Shown here: in pieces, positions 1-7,731 of the stretch
Layout: every line of letters begins with the position of its first letter
Numbering within the stretch: position 1 is the first letter of the stretch
Source of the DNA: Anaerococcus sp.
GTDB lineage: Bacteria > Bacillota > Clostridia > Tissierellales > Peptoniphilaceae
Assembly: GCA_030825745.1 (NCBI GenBank)
Contig: JAPJPH010000002.1
Location: 1 to 24,091, forward strand
Direction: 5' to 3'
DNA: 24,091 bases
Position numbers and translations under genes: made by a program
Notes under the pieces: generated by a model
Told to the model about the DNA's origin: nothing
Database searches by the model: none
Seen by the model: the letters and a program-made list of their open reading frames with translations, nothing else

Positions 1-22
1 AGCGAAAATTTATTTTTTGTAA

Positions 23-53
23 AAGGCAAGTTGTGATTGACTTGTCTTTTTTT
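23..53 (+). terminator. Rho-independent terminator upstream of the packaging genes
   Basis: A stem of about 9 bp (left arm 23-31, right arm 40-48, one G-T pair) with an 8-nt loop runs into a T tract at 47-53. It sits 32 bp before the small terminase gene, so it probably ends the preceding transcription unit. Seen in sequence; activity is inferred. Confidence 0.75.
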
Positions 54-84
54 GTGATTATTTTAGAAAGTGAGGTGAGCAATC

Positions 85-444
85 ATGAGCAAAAAAACTT
101 ATAGAATTAGTGAAAAAAAGTATAAAAAAGCCGTTGAATTACTAATTGAGAGAAGATTAACTTATTCAGAGATTGCTCAAGAAGTAGGTATATCAAGAAA
201 TACCTTACAGAAAATAAGGGAAGATGAAAATACTGCTAATTTGATAAAAGACAACACCGATTCAGAAATAAAAATCTCAGTAGCAAATGCTGGTAAAACT
301 CTAATTGATTTACTTGATGCAAAAAGTGAGTTTGTTAGGCTTGAAGCAGCTAAGTACATTTTGGGATTAGGTGGCATTCAGGTTACTGATAAGGTCGACT
401 TAAATTCTTCAGAAGGGATAAAGATTATCGATGATATCAGCTAG
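85..444 (+). CDS. terS: Terminase small subunit (helix-turn-helix DNA recognition)
   Basis: The small terminase subunit recognises phage DNA and brings it to the packaging motor. This 119-residue protein has a basic N-terminus and a helix-turn-helix at about residues 25-47 (SEIAQEVGISRNTLQKI). The middle part (about 70-95) resembles the 'LLDAKSEFVRLEAAKYIL' region of PBSX-type small subunits. ATG at 85 has the ribosome site GTGAGGTGAG upstream. The 3' end overlaps the large subunit gene by 14 nt, the usual coupled arrangement. Small subunits diverge strongly, so the call rests on the HTH, the length and the adjacent terL. Confidence 0.8.
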   Translation: MSKKTYRISEKKYKKAVELLIERRLTYSEIAQEVGISRNTLQKIREDENTANLIKDNTDSEIKISVANAGKTLIDLLDAKSEFVRLEAAKYILGLGGIQVTDKVDLNSSEGIKIIDDIS

Positions 445-1702
445 GCTATCAACTCTTGTTAATTCTTGCTTTACTGATTTTCATAAAAATATTAGGGATC
501 AGAAGTACTTAAGATATGTTCTAAAAGGGGGTCGTGGGTCAGGCAAAAGCTTTATGATAGCTATAGAATTGATCCTAGACCTTATTAATAACCCTATATC
601 TGTATTGTGTGTGAGAAAGGTAGGCAATACCCTATATGAATCATGTTACGAGCAATTAAAAGAAGCTATAGATGTCCTAGATTGTAACGAATACTTTCAT
701 TTTGGCAAGAGTCCTTTAAAGATAACCTATAAGACCCGTGGCAATTATATAATCTTTAGGGGTGCTGATGATCCTAGCAAGATAAAATCGTTAAAGGTTG
801 CAAAGTTTCCTGTTGCTACCCTTTGGATTGAGGAGTTAGCAGAGTTTAAGAGTGAGGATGAGGTTTCTATGATTGAAAACTCTGTTTTAAGGGCTGAGCT
901 TCAAGAAGGACTGTCATATAAACTTTTTTATTCATATAACCCTCCTAAGAGAAAGCAATCACGGGTTAATAAGAAATTTGAGAGTCAATTCATATCAGAT
1001 CTTACTTACGTTCATCATTCTACTTACTTGGACAATCCCTATATATCTAACGTTTTTAAAGATGAGGCTGAGCATATAAAAAAAGTTAAGCCTTTAAAAT
1101 ACGAATGGGAGTACCTAGGTAAGGCTATAGGATCTGGAGTCGTTCCATTTGATAACCTAGAGTTTAGAAAGATTAGCAATGATGAAATATTAAACTTTGA
1201 TAATTTAAGGCAAGGCCTTGACTGGGGGTATGCTACTGATCCCTTAGCCTTAGTGAGGGTTCATTATGATAAAACTAGAAGAAAGATCTATATATTTGAT
1301 GAAGTTTACGGAGTCAAGCTTTCCAATAGAGAAGCAGGAGATATCATTAAAAGTCGAGGGCTGGATGATGTGATGATCATTGCTGATAGTGCAGAGCCTA
1401 AGTCGATAGCTGAGCTTAAAAGCTATGGTATAAGCGTTGTAGGTGCTGATAAAAAACCTGGATCGGTTGAATTTGGGGAGAAATGGCTAGATGATTTGGA
1501 AAGCATAGTTATAGATCCTATAAGATGTCCTAATACTGCGAGAGAGTTTGAAAACATTGACTATAAGACGGATCGTTTCGGTGAAACAGTGCCAAGGCTA
1601 GAAGATAAGGATAATCATACGATCGATGCGTTAAGATATAGCCTAAGCGAGGACATGATAGAAAGAAAGATAAGAAGTATAGATAAGAATTTATTGTTTT
1701 AG
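431..1702 (+). CDS. terL: Terminase large subunit, PBSX family
   Basis: This is the ATPase/nuclease motor that packages DNA through the portal. The N-terminal ATPase domain shows a Walker A motif, GGRGSGKS, at residues 33-40, with the PBSX-typical run 'YVLKGGRGSGKS' before it. A hydrophobic strand ending in the acidic pair E134-E135 (ATLWIEE) fits Walker B plus catalytic Glu. The C-terminal nuclease half has GLDWGYATDPLAL near 261, an IIADSAEPKS segment, and DNHTIDALRYSL near the end, which supply the expected acidic residues. The 423-residue length is normal for the family. ATG at 431 overlaps terS; GAAGGGAT at 413-420 is a somewhat distant ribosome site. Confidence 0.95.
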   Translation: MISARLSTLVNSCFTDFHKNIRDQKYLRYVLKGGRGSGKSFMIAIELILDLINNPISVLCVRKVGNTLYESCYEQLKEAIDVLDCNEYFHFGKSPLKITYKTRGNYIIFRGADDPSKIKSLKVAKFPVATLWIEELAEFKSEDEVSMIENSVLRAELQEGLSYKLFYSYNPPKRKQSRVNKKFESQFISDLTYVHHSTYLDNPYISNVFKDEAEHIKKVKPLKYEWEYLGKAIGSGVVPFDNLEFRKISNDEILNFDNLRQGLDWGYATDPLALVRVHYDKTRRKIYIFDEVYGVKLSNREAGDIIKSRGLDDVMIIADSAEPKSIAELKSYGISVVGADKKPGSVEFGEKWLDDLESIVIDPIRCPNTAREFENIDYKTDRFGETVPRLEDKDNHTIDALRYSLSEDMIERKIRSIDKNLLF

Positions 1703-1713
1703 GAGGGTTGGTA

Positions 1714-3069
1714 TTGTTTAGGACTAATTCTGATGTTTTAGAAATAGATGAGGCCTTAGATTTTATTAAGAAGCATAAGGCTAAGAAAGATAGATATGAT
1801 AAGCTTTTAAGATATTATCGTGGAGGCCATGATATATTGGAAAAAGGGGGAGCTTTGGATGATAGGGATAATAAGATCATGGCACCTTATCCTAAGTATA
1901 TAACAGACTTTTCAGCTGGTTATTTTATGGGAAATTCTGTTAGTTATAACCCTATAAATAATGACCATGTAGATGATGATGAGTTTTTATCTGAGTATAC
2001 TAAGATCTGTACTTACAATAACGAAGCTAAGGAAAATTTAGCCCTAGCAAAGACTAACTCAATAAAGGGGGAGTCTTACGAGATATTGTGGTTTGGAGAG
2101 GATGGGCGAGTCCATTTTAAGAATGTAGAGCCTGATAATGCTTTTTTAATCTATGATACAAGTATAAATGAGAATGAAAAATTCGGGGTTAGGTATTACC
2201 TAGATGAATTTATGAAAAGAGTTGTTATGTATGTTGAAATATACGATAGTGACTCTATTTTTTATTTTAATGATAAGGATAAGACTAATGAATTTGTCTT
2301 ATCAGATGTGAAAGAGCATCCATTTGGAGCAGTCCCTCTCATACATTATAAAAATAATGAGGAGAAACAGGGAGACTTTGAGCAGGTTATAAGCATGATT
2401 GATGCCTATAATAGGGAGCAATCTAATACCTTAAACGATATGGATGAGTTTTCAGATGCTTATTTAGCATTGACTGGCTATAGTGATTCTACTATTGAAG
2501 ATGTAGAAAAGCTTAAGAAAGATAAGGTCTTATTATTAGACCATGATGGTAAGGCTGAGTGGCTTACTAAAAATGTTAATGACTCCTGGATAGAAAATTA
2601 TAAGCATAGATTAAATAAAGACATTCATAAATTTAGCTTTACCCCTGACTTTACGGATGAAGCGTTCGGTACTAATTTACCTGGTATATCCCTTAGGCTT
2701 AAATTACTAACTTCTGAGGAGCTCAGGGCTACTAAGGAGCTGTTTTTTAGAGATGGGCTTATTAAGCGTATGGATCTTATAGCTAACTTCTTAAACATGA
2801 CTAATGACCATGACATTATTAGAGATGAAATTCAGATAGTGTTTAGTGATGTTTTACCTCAAAACTTATTAGAGCTATCCCAGATAGTGACTAACCTAGC
2901 TAATGATGTATCAACTACTACAAGATTATCATTATTGCCATTTATAGATGATCCACAGGCAGAGCTAGAAAAGAAAGAAAGCGAAGAGAATGATAGCATA
3001 GATAAGTCTATGAATATCTATAAGAACCTAGGAGCTGGTAATGGCGAAGAAGAAGGACTATTGGACTAA
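1714..3069 (+). CDS. Portal protein, SPP1 gp6-like
   Basis: The portal forms the dodecameric ring at one capsid vertex, through which DNA enters and leaves and to which the tail connects. The N-terminus (DFIKKHKAKKDRYDKLLRYYRG), the 'YITDFSAGYFMGN' segment near residue 65, and the 'FGAVPLIHYKNN' and 'EQSNTLNDMDEF' segments are typical of SPP1 gp6-type portals. Two TTG codons are possible starts. AGGAGGG at 1701-1707 touches the first (1708) but lies 7 nt from the second (1714), so 1714 is preferred (451 aa). The last 28 nt overlap the next gene, again suggesting coupling. The use of TTG is unusual for such an abundant component. Confidence 0.92.
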   Translation: MFRTNSDVLEIDEALDFIKKHKAKKDRYDKLLRYYRGGHDILEKGGALDDRDNKIMAPYPKYITDFSAGYFMGNSVSYNPINNDHVDDDEFLSEYTKICTYNNEAKENLALAKTNSIKGESYEILWFGEDGRVHFKNVEPDNAFLIYDTSINENEKFGVRYYLDEFMKRVVMYVEIYDSDSIFYFNDKDKTNEFVLSDVKEHPFGAVPLIHYKNNEEKQGDFEQVISMIDAYNREQSNTLNDMDEFSDAYLALTGYSDSTIEDVEKLKKDKVLLLDHDGKAEWLTKNVNDSWIENYKHRLNKDIHKFSFTPDFTDEAFGTNLPGISLRLKLLTSEELRATKELFFRDGLIKRMDLIANFLNMTNDHDIIRDEIQIVFSDVLPQNLLELSQIVTNLANDVSTTTRLSLLPFIDDPQAELEKKESEENDSIDKSMNIYKNLGAGNGEEEGLLD

Positions 3070-4456
3070 GCGAAGTGAGGAGCGACTTGATGATCTAATA
3101 AGCCAAAGTGAGGATATTTTAAGCCAATTAGAGCGATATTATAATAAGGCTAGGCTAGATATAGGTAAAGAGATAAACAACCTATACGGACGATTTGAGA
3201 GTGAAAACGGCATAGATAGAAAAAAGGCCTTAAGTCTTATACGAGGTAAAGAGTTTAGAGACTGGCGTTTTACTATGGAAGAGTACCTAGAAAAGATAGA
3301 TCTTACTAATAACAAGGCTCTTATTTTAGAATTAAATACCTTGACTATGCGAAAGAGAATTAATAGGCTTGAAGCCTTACAGGCTGAAATACTAGCCCAC
3401 TCTGCTATTATAGCCCAAGCTGAGGAAGATCTTATATCGGTCTTTCTAGAGGATAGCCTTGCAGATAGCTATTATAGGGGCTTATATGATGAATATATTG
3501 ATGAGAACCCTAAAACATATGAGTTAATGCAAGATAACAAGGTGGGGCTTTCTAAGGCTAGCATAGACGAGGTTATGACTATGCCATGGTCGGGGAATAA
3601 TTATAGTGCTAACATATGGAATAATGCCTATTTTATAGCTAAGAAATGCCAAAGCCTAGTAGCTAAGAATATTATTGCAGGTAAGTCTATAGCTAACCTA
3701 ACTAATGAGCTTACCAAGATCTATGGGAAAGAGTATAGGTCTAAGGCTAGTAGGCTTATTAGGACTGAGGTAGCTTATACCAAAGGGCAGGCTGATAGGT
3801 TGGTATATAAGAAGCTTGATGTAGAAGAATATGAGATATTAGCGACTTTGGATAGTAGGACTAGTAATATTTGCCAAAATCAAGATGGTAGACATTATCC
3901 TATAGATGAGGCTAAGGTTGGAGTTAATTATCCACCTTTCCACCCTAACTGTAGGACTACGACTGTTAAGTATGACCCTGATACCGAGGGCAGAACTAGG
4001 ATTGCCCGTGATGCTAAAGGAAAGAATGTTACTGTGCCTTATGATATGAAGTACAAGGAGTGGAAGAAATATATAAGTGGTGAATTTGATGATCTAGAAG
4101 GCCTGTATGATAGAAAAAATAAATATGTAGTTAATAATATTATTAATGGCACCTATGGTGTTAAAATAAATAACGAAAAACAAGAACCACATATGGAAGC
4201 AACAGCAAAAAAAGGTAAAAGTTATTTATTTGATGATGTAAATCCTCAAGAATTGTTTAATAGTTATGCTGGTACTGGTATAATGGAATTAGATAGGAAA
4301 GGGAATAAAACTAATAAAGAAATCTGTAAAGCCGATAGATTTATAGGTATTAATGGCTCTAATGGAGCAAGAACAAAAGTATTTAAAATACATCATTCTA
4401 AAAAAAGAACACATATTTCACCTTGCCTAGAAAAAGGAGTAAAAGATGAAAATTAA
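3041..4456 (+). CDS. Minor head protein (MuF/SPP1 gp7 type) fused to a C-terminal toxin-like domain
   Basis: Residues 1 to about 345 are a phage minor head protein: a helical N-terminus, then the Mu gpF-like module at about 235-310 with LIRTEVAYTKGQA, LDSRTSNICQNQDG and a PPFHPNCRTT motif containing the conserved Cys/His. Such proteins bind the portal and may be ejected with DNA. After a link at about 345-372, residues 374-465 carry a different domain. Marks are EPHMEAT, KGKSYL, PQELFNSYAGTGI, NKTNKE, ADRFIGIN and a terminal FKIHHSKKRTHISP. This matches my memory of polymorphic toxin type 50 (Ntox50), predicted to be an RNase. Hand-counted GC falls from about 40% (3781-4080) to about 29% (4141-4440), consistent with a swapped tip. 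The downstream gene overlaps by 11 nt and may be immunity. The head call is firm; the toxin call is good but unverified. Confidence 0.87.
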   Translation: MAKKKDYWTKRSEERLDDLISQSEDILSQLERYYNKARLDIGKEINNLYGRFESENGIDRKKALSLIRGKEFRDWRFTMEEYLEKIDLTNNKALILELNTLTMRKRINRLEALQAEILAHSAIIAQAEEDLISVFLEDSLADSYYRGLYDEYIDENPKTYELMQDNKVGLSKASIDEVMTMPWSGNNYSANIWNNAYFIAKKCQSLVAKNIIAGKSIANLTNELTKIYGKEYRSKASRLIRTEVAYTKGQADRLVYKKLDVEEYEILATLDSRTSNICQNQDGRHYPIDEAKVGVNYPPFHPNCRTTTVKYDPDTEGRTRIARDAKGKNVTVPYDMKYKEWKKYISGEFDDLEGLYDRKNKYVVNNIINGTYGVKINNEKQEPHMEATAKKGKSYLFDDVNPQELFNSYAGTGIMELDRKGNKTNKEICKADRFIGINGSNGARTKVFKIHHSKKRTHISPCLEKGVKDEN

Positions 4457-4646
4457 TAAAGATTGGTGGGGTAAAAAAGTTAGACTCACCGACATAGATA
4501 ATCAAACTTTTACAGGGACTGTAGCAATCATTACTGGAAAAGAAGATAATGATGAAACTGGGAGAGATTCCATTGATTTATTTGATGGAAAAAACTATAT
4601 ATTTTTCAGTGATGATGAGATAAAAAATATAGAAATATTGGAATAA
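4446..4646 (+). CDS. Small protein, candidate immunity partner of the MuF toxin domain
   Basis: A 66-residue acidic protein starting MKINKDWWGKKVRL and ending DDEIKNIEILE. The alternating strand pattern (GKKVRLTD, FTGTVAII, DSIDLFDG, YIFFSDDEIKNIEIL) suggests a small all-beta barrel, possibly Sm/LSM-like; this is an impression from sequence only. Its ribosome site (AGGAG at 4434-4438) lies inside the end of the MuF-toxin gene and the two genes overlap by 11 nt. It shares the low GC (about 28% by hand count) of the toxin tip. A small acidic gene directly after a polymorphic toxin tip is the classic immunity position, so that role is inferred from context rather than from a recognised family. 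Two terminators follow it. Confidence 0.75.
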   Translation: MKINKDWWGKKVRLTDIDNQTFTGTVAIITGKEDNDETGRDSIDLFDGKNYIFFSDDEIKNIEILE

Positions 4647-4682
4647 GCACAGCTAGCTAGGTTATGTTAGAGGTGCTTTTTT
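4645..4682 (+). terminator. Terminator after the toxin/immunity cassette (first of two)
   Basis: Outer stem AAGCAC/GTGCTT (4645-4650 with 4673-4678), a small internal loop, and inner stem CTAGC/GTTAG (4653-4657 with 4666-4670, one G-T pair). A T tract follows at 4677-4682. It begins inside the stop codon of the preceding gene. Confidence 0.6.
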
Positions 4683-4705
4683 AGTTAAATTTTAATATTT
4701 AATTT

Positions 4706-4731
4706 AAGACGGTTTTATACCGTCTTTTTTT
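4706..4731 (+). terminator. Terminator (second of two) before the scaffold gene
   Basis: A perfect 8-bp stem AAGACGGT/ACCGTCTT (4706-4713 with 4719-4726), a 5-nt loop and seven Ts at 4725-4731. Together with the hairpin 24 bp upstream it forms a tandem terminator inside the late gene cluster. In the remaining stretch up to 4808 I see no convincing promoter, only a 4-bp hairpin at 4780-4791 (AGCC/GGCT) and a ribosome site. Confidence 0.8.
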
Positions 4732-4808
4732 ATGCCTTTTTTACTTGGTCTAGGCTTTAAAGAAAATCATGGAATATACAGCCGACGGGCTTTAAATGGA
4801 GGTAACAA

Positions 4809-5387
4809 ATGTTAACTGATTTCGATTTACAAAGATTTGCTGAAAATAATGATACAGAAACTACTGAGCAAACAGGACAAAACGAAGATACAGATACTTC
4901 TAAAAAAACTGGTGATGATGATAAAAACGAGACTAAGATGCTTTCTATAACTCAAGAAGAACTTGATGAGATCTTAAATAAAAGATTGGCTAGGCAAGAA
5001 GAAAAGCTTGAAAAGAAGTTCAAAGCAGAAAAAGAGGAAGAACTTCGCAAGTCTAAGCTATCACAGGCAGAAAAAGAAGCAGAAGAGAAAAAAGAGCTGC
5101 AAGATGAATTAGCTAAGGCCAAGGAAGAAAACCGACTTATGAAGCTTGAAGGTCGTACTAGCGAGCTTTTAAACGAGCATGAATTGCCACAATCTTTTAA
5201 AGGATTTTTGATAGGTCAAGATGAAGAAGCTACTGAAGCTAATATAAAGGCCTTTGAAGAGATTTATCGTGCCGAGATTAAGAAAGCGACTGAAGAAAAA
5301 TGGAAATCTAAGGCTCCTGGTACTGCTGCAAAGGAAGCTAATCCAGATGATAGCGTATGGAGCGATGTAGTAAATAGATTTAAATAA
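4809..5387 (+). CDS. Capsid scaffolding protein (DUF4355-type)
   Basis: Scaffold proteins guide assembly of the major capsid protein and leave before DNA packaging. The 192-residue sequence begins MLTDFDLQRFAE, like the 'LQLFA' opening of DUF4355 phage proteins. An acidic low-complexity stretch (about 10-45) follows, then a long charged helix likely to form a coiled coil (about 50-120, rich in E/K/A). The more conserved C-terminal part includes LPQSFKGFLIGQDEE. It lies directly before the major capsid gene, the usual scaffold position. GGAGG at 4798-4802 sets ATG 4809. It is the first gene after the paired terminators. Confidence 0.85.
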   Translation: MLTDFDLQRFAENNDTETTEQTGQNEDTDTSKKTGDDDKNETKMLSITQEELDEILNKRLARQEEKLEKKFKAEKEEELRKSKLSQAEKEAEEKKELQDELAKAKEENRLMKLEGRTSELLNEHELPQSFKGFLIGQDEEATEANIKAFEEIYRAEIKKATEEKWKSKAPGTAAKEANPDDSVWSDVVNRFK

Positions 5388-5401
5388 GAAAGGATAAATA
5401 A

Positions 5402-6265
5402 ATGGCAATTAAAGTATATGATTTACAATTTGCAAGAACCGTTGCTGATATTTTTGAAACTAGACAACATTTTTTAAGAACTTTTGGTGGTAGCCTACAA
5501 ACTGCAGCAGGAGCTGAATATAACCCAGATTTTTTAAAGATTAAGGTATCACCAACAGATGTAGTTATACAAGACTATTCTACTGATCCGAATGTAGCTT
5601 TTGGCTCGGGTACTTCTAATTCAAACAGATTTGGACCAAGACACGAAATAAAATCAACTGATGCCAACGTTCAATATGATAAGCCTTTGGCAATCCACGA
5701 GGGTGTTGATAGATTTACAGTAAATGATAATGCTAATCAAGTTATAGCAGAAAGAGCTGGCTTACATGCTATTGAATGGATTGAACAACTTAATGCTTAT
5801 ATGTCTAAAAAACTATCAGAAAACGCTGGTAAGACTTTAACTACTGCTATGACAGAAGATGGAATTACCAAACTATTTTATGAAGCTAGAAAAGAGTTTA
5901 TAAACAACAAAGTATCAAGAAATATTATATGGACTGCTTATGTTACTCCAGAACTTTACAACGTTTTGATTGATTCAAAGCTTGCAACTACTGCTAAAAA
6001 TTCATCTGCTAATGTGGATACACAAACTTTATATAAATTCAAGGGTTTCATACTTGAAGAACTACCTGAGCAATATTTCCAAGAGGGAGATGTTGCTATT
6101 TTTGTGCCTGATAATATAGGTGTTATCGCCCTAGGACTTGAAACTTACAGGGTTATAGACTCTGCTGATTTTAATGGTGTAGCTATTCAAGGGGCTGGTA
6201 AGACTGCATCCTATATTCCAGAGAAGAATAAAAAAGCTATTATTAAAGCACAAGTTGGAGCTTAG
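5402..6265 (+). CDS. Major capsid protein
   Basis: A 287-residue protein following the scaffold gene and preceding the connector genes, the invariant position of the major capsid protein in this phage type. Features include the opening FARTVADIFETRQHFLRTFGG, a long loop rich in S/T/N (DYSTDPNVAFGSGTSNSNRFG, about 60-80), and the Ala/Lys-rich C-terminus. I recognise the general type of Bacillota phage 'capsid protein' but not a precise subfamily. The ribosome site AAAGGAT is only moderate, which is odd for the most abundant protein unless translation benefits from the short 14-nt gap to the scaffold gene. Function rests on context and resemblance. Confidence 0.85.
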   Translation: MAIKVYDLQFARTVADIFETRQHFLRTFGGSLQTAAGAEYNPDFLKIKVSPTDVVIQDYSTDPNVAFGSGTSNSNRFGPRHEIKSTDANVQYDKPLAIHEGVDRFTVNDNANQVIAERAGLHAIEWIEQLNAYMSKKLSENAGKTLTTAMTEDGITKLFYEARKEFINNKVSRNIIWTAYVTPELYNVLIDSKLATTAKNSSANVDTQTLYKFKGFILEELPEQYFQEGDVAIFVPDNIGVIALGLETYRVIDSADFNGVAIQGAGKTASYIPEKNKKAIIKAQVGA

Positions 6266-6275
6266 GGAGGTTTAA

Positions 6276-6545
6276 ATGTTAGTTAAAACTAATAGACAAT
6301 TTTTTGATACTCATGTGGGTGTGCATAGAAAAGTTGGAGATGAATTCGAAGTAACAGAAGCTAGATACAAGGATCTAAATGATAAAATAGCTGGCTTTGT
6401 TACTAAGATAGATAGAAAGACTAAAGAGGTGCTAGATCCTTTGGATAATCTGACAATAGCAGAAATCAAAGATCTACTTGATAAAGAAGGCATAGAATAT
6501 AATGCTAAGGCTAAGAAAGAGGAGCTTAAGGCTCTTCTAAAATAG
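6276..6545 (+). CDS. Small head protein with HeH/SAP-like C-terminal motif
   Basis: An 89-residue protein between the capsid and connector genes. The N-terminal half is a short beta-like segment (LVKTNRQFFDTHVGVHRKVGDEFEVTEARY). The C-terminal 35 residues (LTIAEIKDLLDKEGIEYNAKAKKEELKALL) match the helix-extended-helix/SAP-like motif found in many small phage head-region proteins and often linked to nucleic-acid binding. GGGAGG lies 6 nt before ATG 6276. Its exact role, possibly capsid decoration or head completion, is not determined by sequence. Confidence 0.75.
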   Translation: MLVKTNRQFFDTHVGVHRKVGDEFEVTEARYKDLNDKIAGFVTKIDRKTKEVLDPLDNLTIAEIKDLLDKEGIEYNAKAKKEELKALLK

Positions 6546-6554
6546 GAGGGATTC

Positions 6555-6974
6555 ATGGTAAAAAATAAAATTGAACGTTGCAGATACCTATTAAATACAG
6601 ATGTTAACGAAGCGACAGATGATGAGTTGTTAGAGTTTAACTTTGATTTAATTGAGGCTGAAGTTTTAAATTATTGTAATAGGCTTGATTTTCCTACAGG
6701 GCTTATGCTGATAGTAATAAGGATAGTGGCTGATTATACTACTGCTAATTACTATAAAAATAAGATCCAAGATGAGAAAGCTAAAGAGGGCAATGGTGAG
6801 GTTGATAGGGTTGTAAACTCTGTTAGTCGTGGAGATACCACTATATCCTATGGTGATAATGTCAGGGTTACAGACTATGGGTCACCTATGAACCTATATG
6901 CTGGCTTAACAGACTTTGTGACTGATTATAAGAGTCAGATTAGGAAGTATAGAAGGCTTAGGAATTTATCATGA
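6555..6974 (+). CDS. Head-tail connector protein (SPP1 gp15 / HK97 gp6-like)
   Basis: A 139-residue, mainly helical protein of the phage head-tail connector type. Members form a ring under the portal that extends the DNA channel. The segment with NYCNRLDFPTGLMLIVIRIVADY (about 38-60) is the typical helical core 'yl..R.....p..l..v...ia'. A Ser/Gly-rich strand segment (VVNSVSRGDTTISYGD) follows and is typical of this family. AGGAGG precedes ATG 6555, and the stop overlaps the next start as ATGA. Confidence 0.8.
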   Translation: MVKNKIERCRYLLNTDVNEATDDELLEFNFDLIEAEVLNYCNRLDFPTGLMLIVIRIVADYTTANYYKNKIQDEKAKEGNGEVDRVVNSVSRGDTTISYGDNVRVTDYGSPMNLYAGLTDFVTDYKSQIRKYRRLRNLS

Positions 6975-7336
6975 CAAGGCCTATATTCGATTTAGAGGCT
7001 GATATTCTAGCCGAGACATATTATCACACTATGACCGTTAAAAGACCCGTAAAAACGATAGATGAGTTAGGATTTGATAGCTTTGATATGGGGGAGGTAT
7101 ATGCTAATGTACCTTGTGCTATATCCTTTACTGCTGGATCTAGTCAAGATCTAACTGATACTACCCAACCTATAAACTATCTAGCGACCTTGTTTGCTAG
7201 GCCTGAAATAGAGATTAAGGCTGGTGACTGGATAATTGCCGATGTGCTAGGTCATAATTATGAGTTTAGGGCTGGAGAAGGGGTAGTATACCAATCCCAC
7301 ATTGAAGTACCTTTGATCAGAAAGGATGATGCCTAA
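6971..7336 (+). CDS. Head closure / head-tail adaptor protein
   Basis: A 121-residue, beta-rich protein. The 'YYHTMTVKRPVKTIDELGFDSFDMGEVYANVPCAIS' region and the later 'IKAGDWIIADVLGHNYEFRAGEG' segment resemble head-closure proteins of the SPP1 gp16/minor capsid group, which stop DNA leakage after packaging and present the tail docking surface. It overlaps the previous gene by 4 nt (ATGA) and the next by 1 nt (TAATG). The call rests on sequence pattern plus order: connector, closure, gp10-like, terminator-like. Confidence 0.75.
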   Translation: MTRPIFDLEADILAETYYHTMTVKRPVKTIDELGFDSFDMGEVYANVPCAISFTAGSSQDLTDTTQPINYLATLFARPEIEIKAGDWIIADVLGHNYEFRAGEGVVYQSHIEVPLIRKDDA

Positions 7337-7731
7337 TGTCTATTAAAATTGACCTAACAGGCCTAGATAAGAGCTTAGATAAGCTTTCTAAAATAAGCGA
7401 GGTTATGGATCAAGAGCTAACAAAGACCTTGAATGATGATGGGATTAGTTGGAGAGATGATGTTAGAGCTAATACGCCTGTCGATACTGGAGATTTAAGG
7501 AGATCATGGGTATTTGAAGGAGCTAGAAAAAAAGGCCTTGAAATTAGCGTAGACTTATCAAACAACCTTGAATACTCTGACCACGTTGAATACGGCCATA
7601 GGACACGTGGGGGTAAATCCTACGTTAAGGGTGTCTATATGCTAAGAAATGGAACTAGGAGGGCTGAGGAGCGATTACCTTCTAGCCTTAGAAAAGCACA
7701 GGGGAGGATAAGAAAGAGATTAAGTGATTGA
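7336..7731 (+). CDS. HK97 gp10-like head-tail component
   Basis: A 131-residue protein with the family signature: a helical N-terminus (LDKSLDKLSKISEVMDQELTK), the 'RANTPVDTGDLRRSW' motif at about residues 44-58, and the 'LEYSDHVEYGHRTRGG' motif at about 77-93. The basic tail (RRAEERLPSSLRKAQGRIRKRL) is also usual. In phages these proteins act at the head-tail junction during tail completion. It overlaps both neighbours. Confidence 0.87.
   Translation: MSIKIDLTGLDKSLDKLSKISEVMDQELTKTLNDDGISWRDDVRANTPVDTGDLRRSWVFEGARKKGLEISVDLSNNLEYSDHVEYGHRTRGGKSYVKGVYMLRNGTRRAEERLPSSLRKAQGRIRKRLSD

Noticed and set aside
4780..4791. Hairpin AGCC-GACG-GGCT before the scaffold gene
   Set aside because: Only 4 bp with a 4-nt loop; too weak to call a regulatory element.
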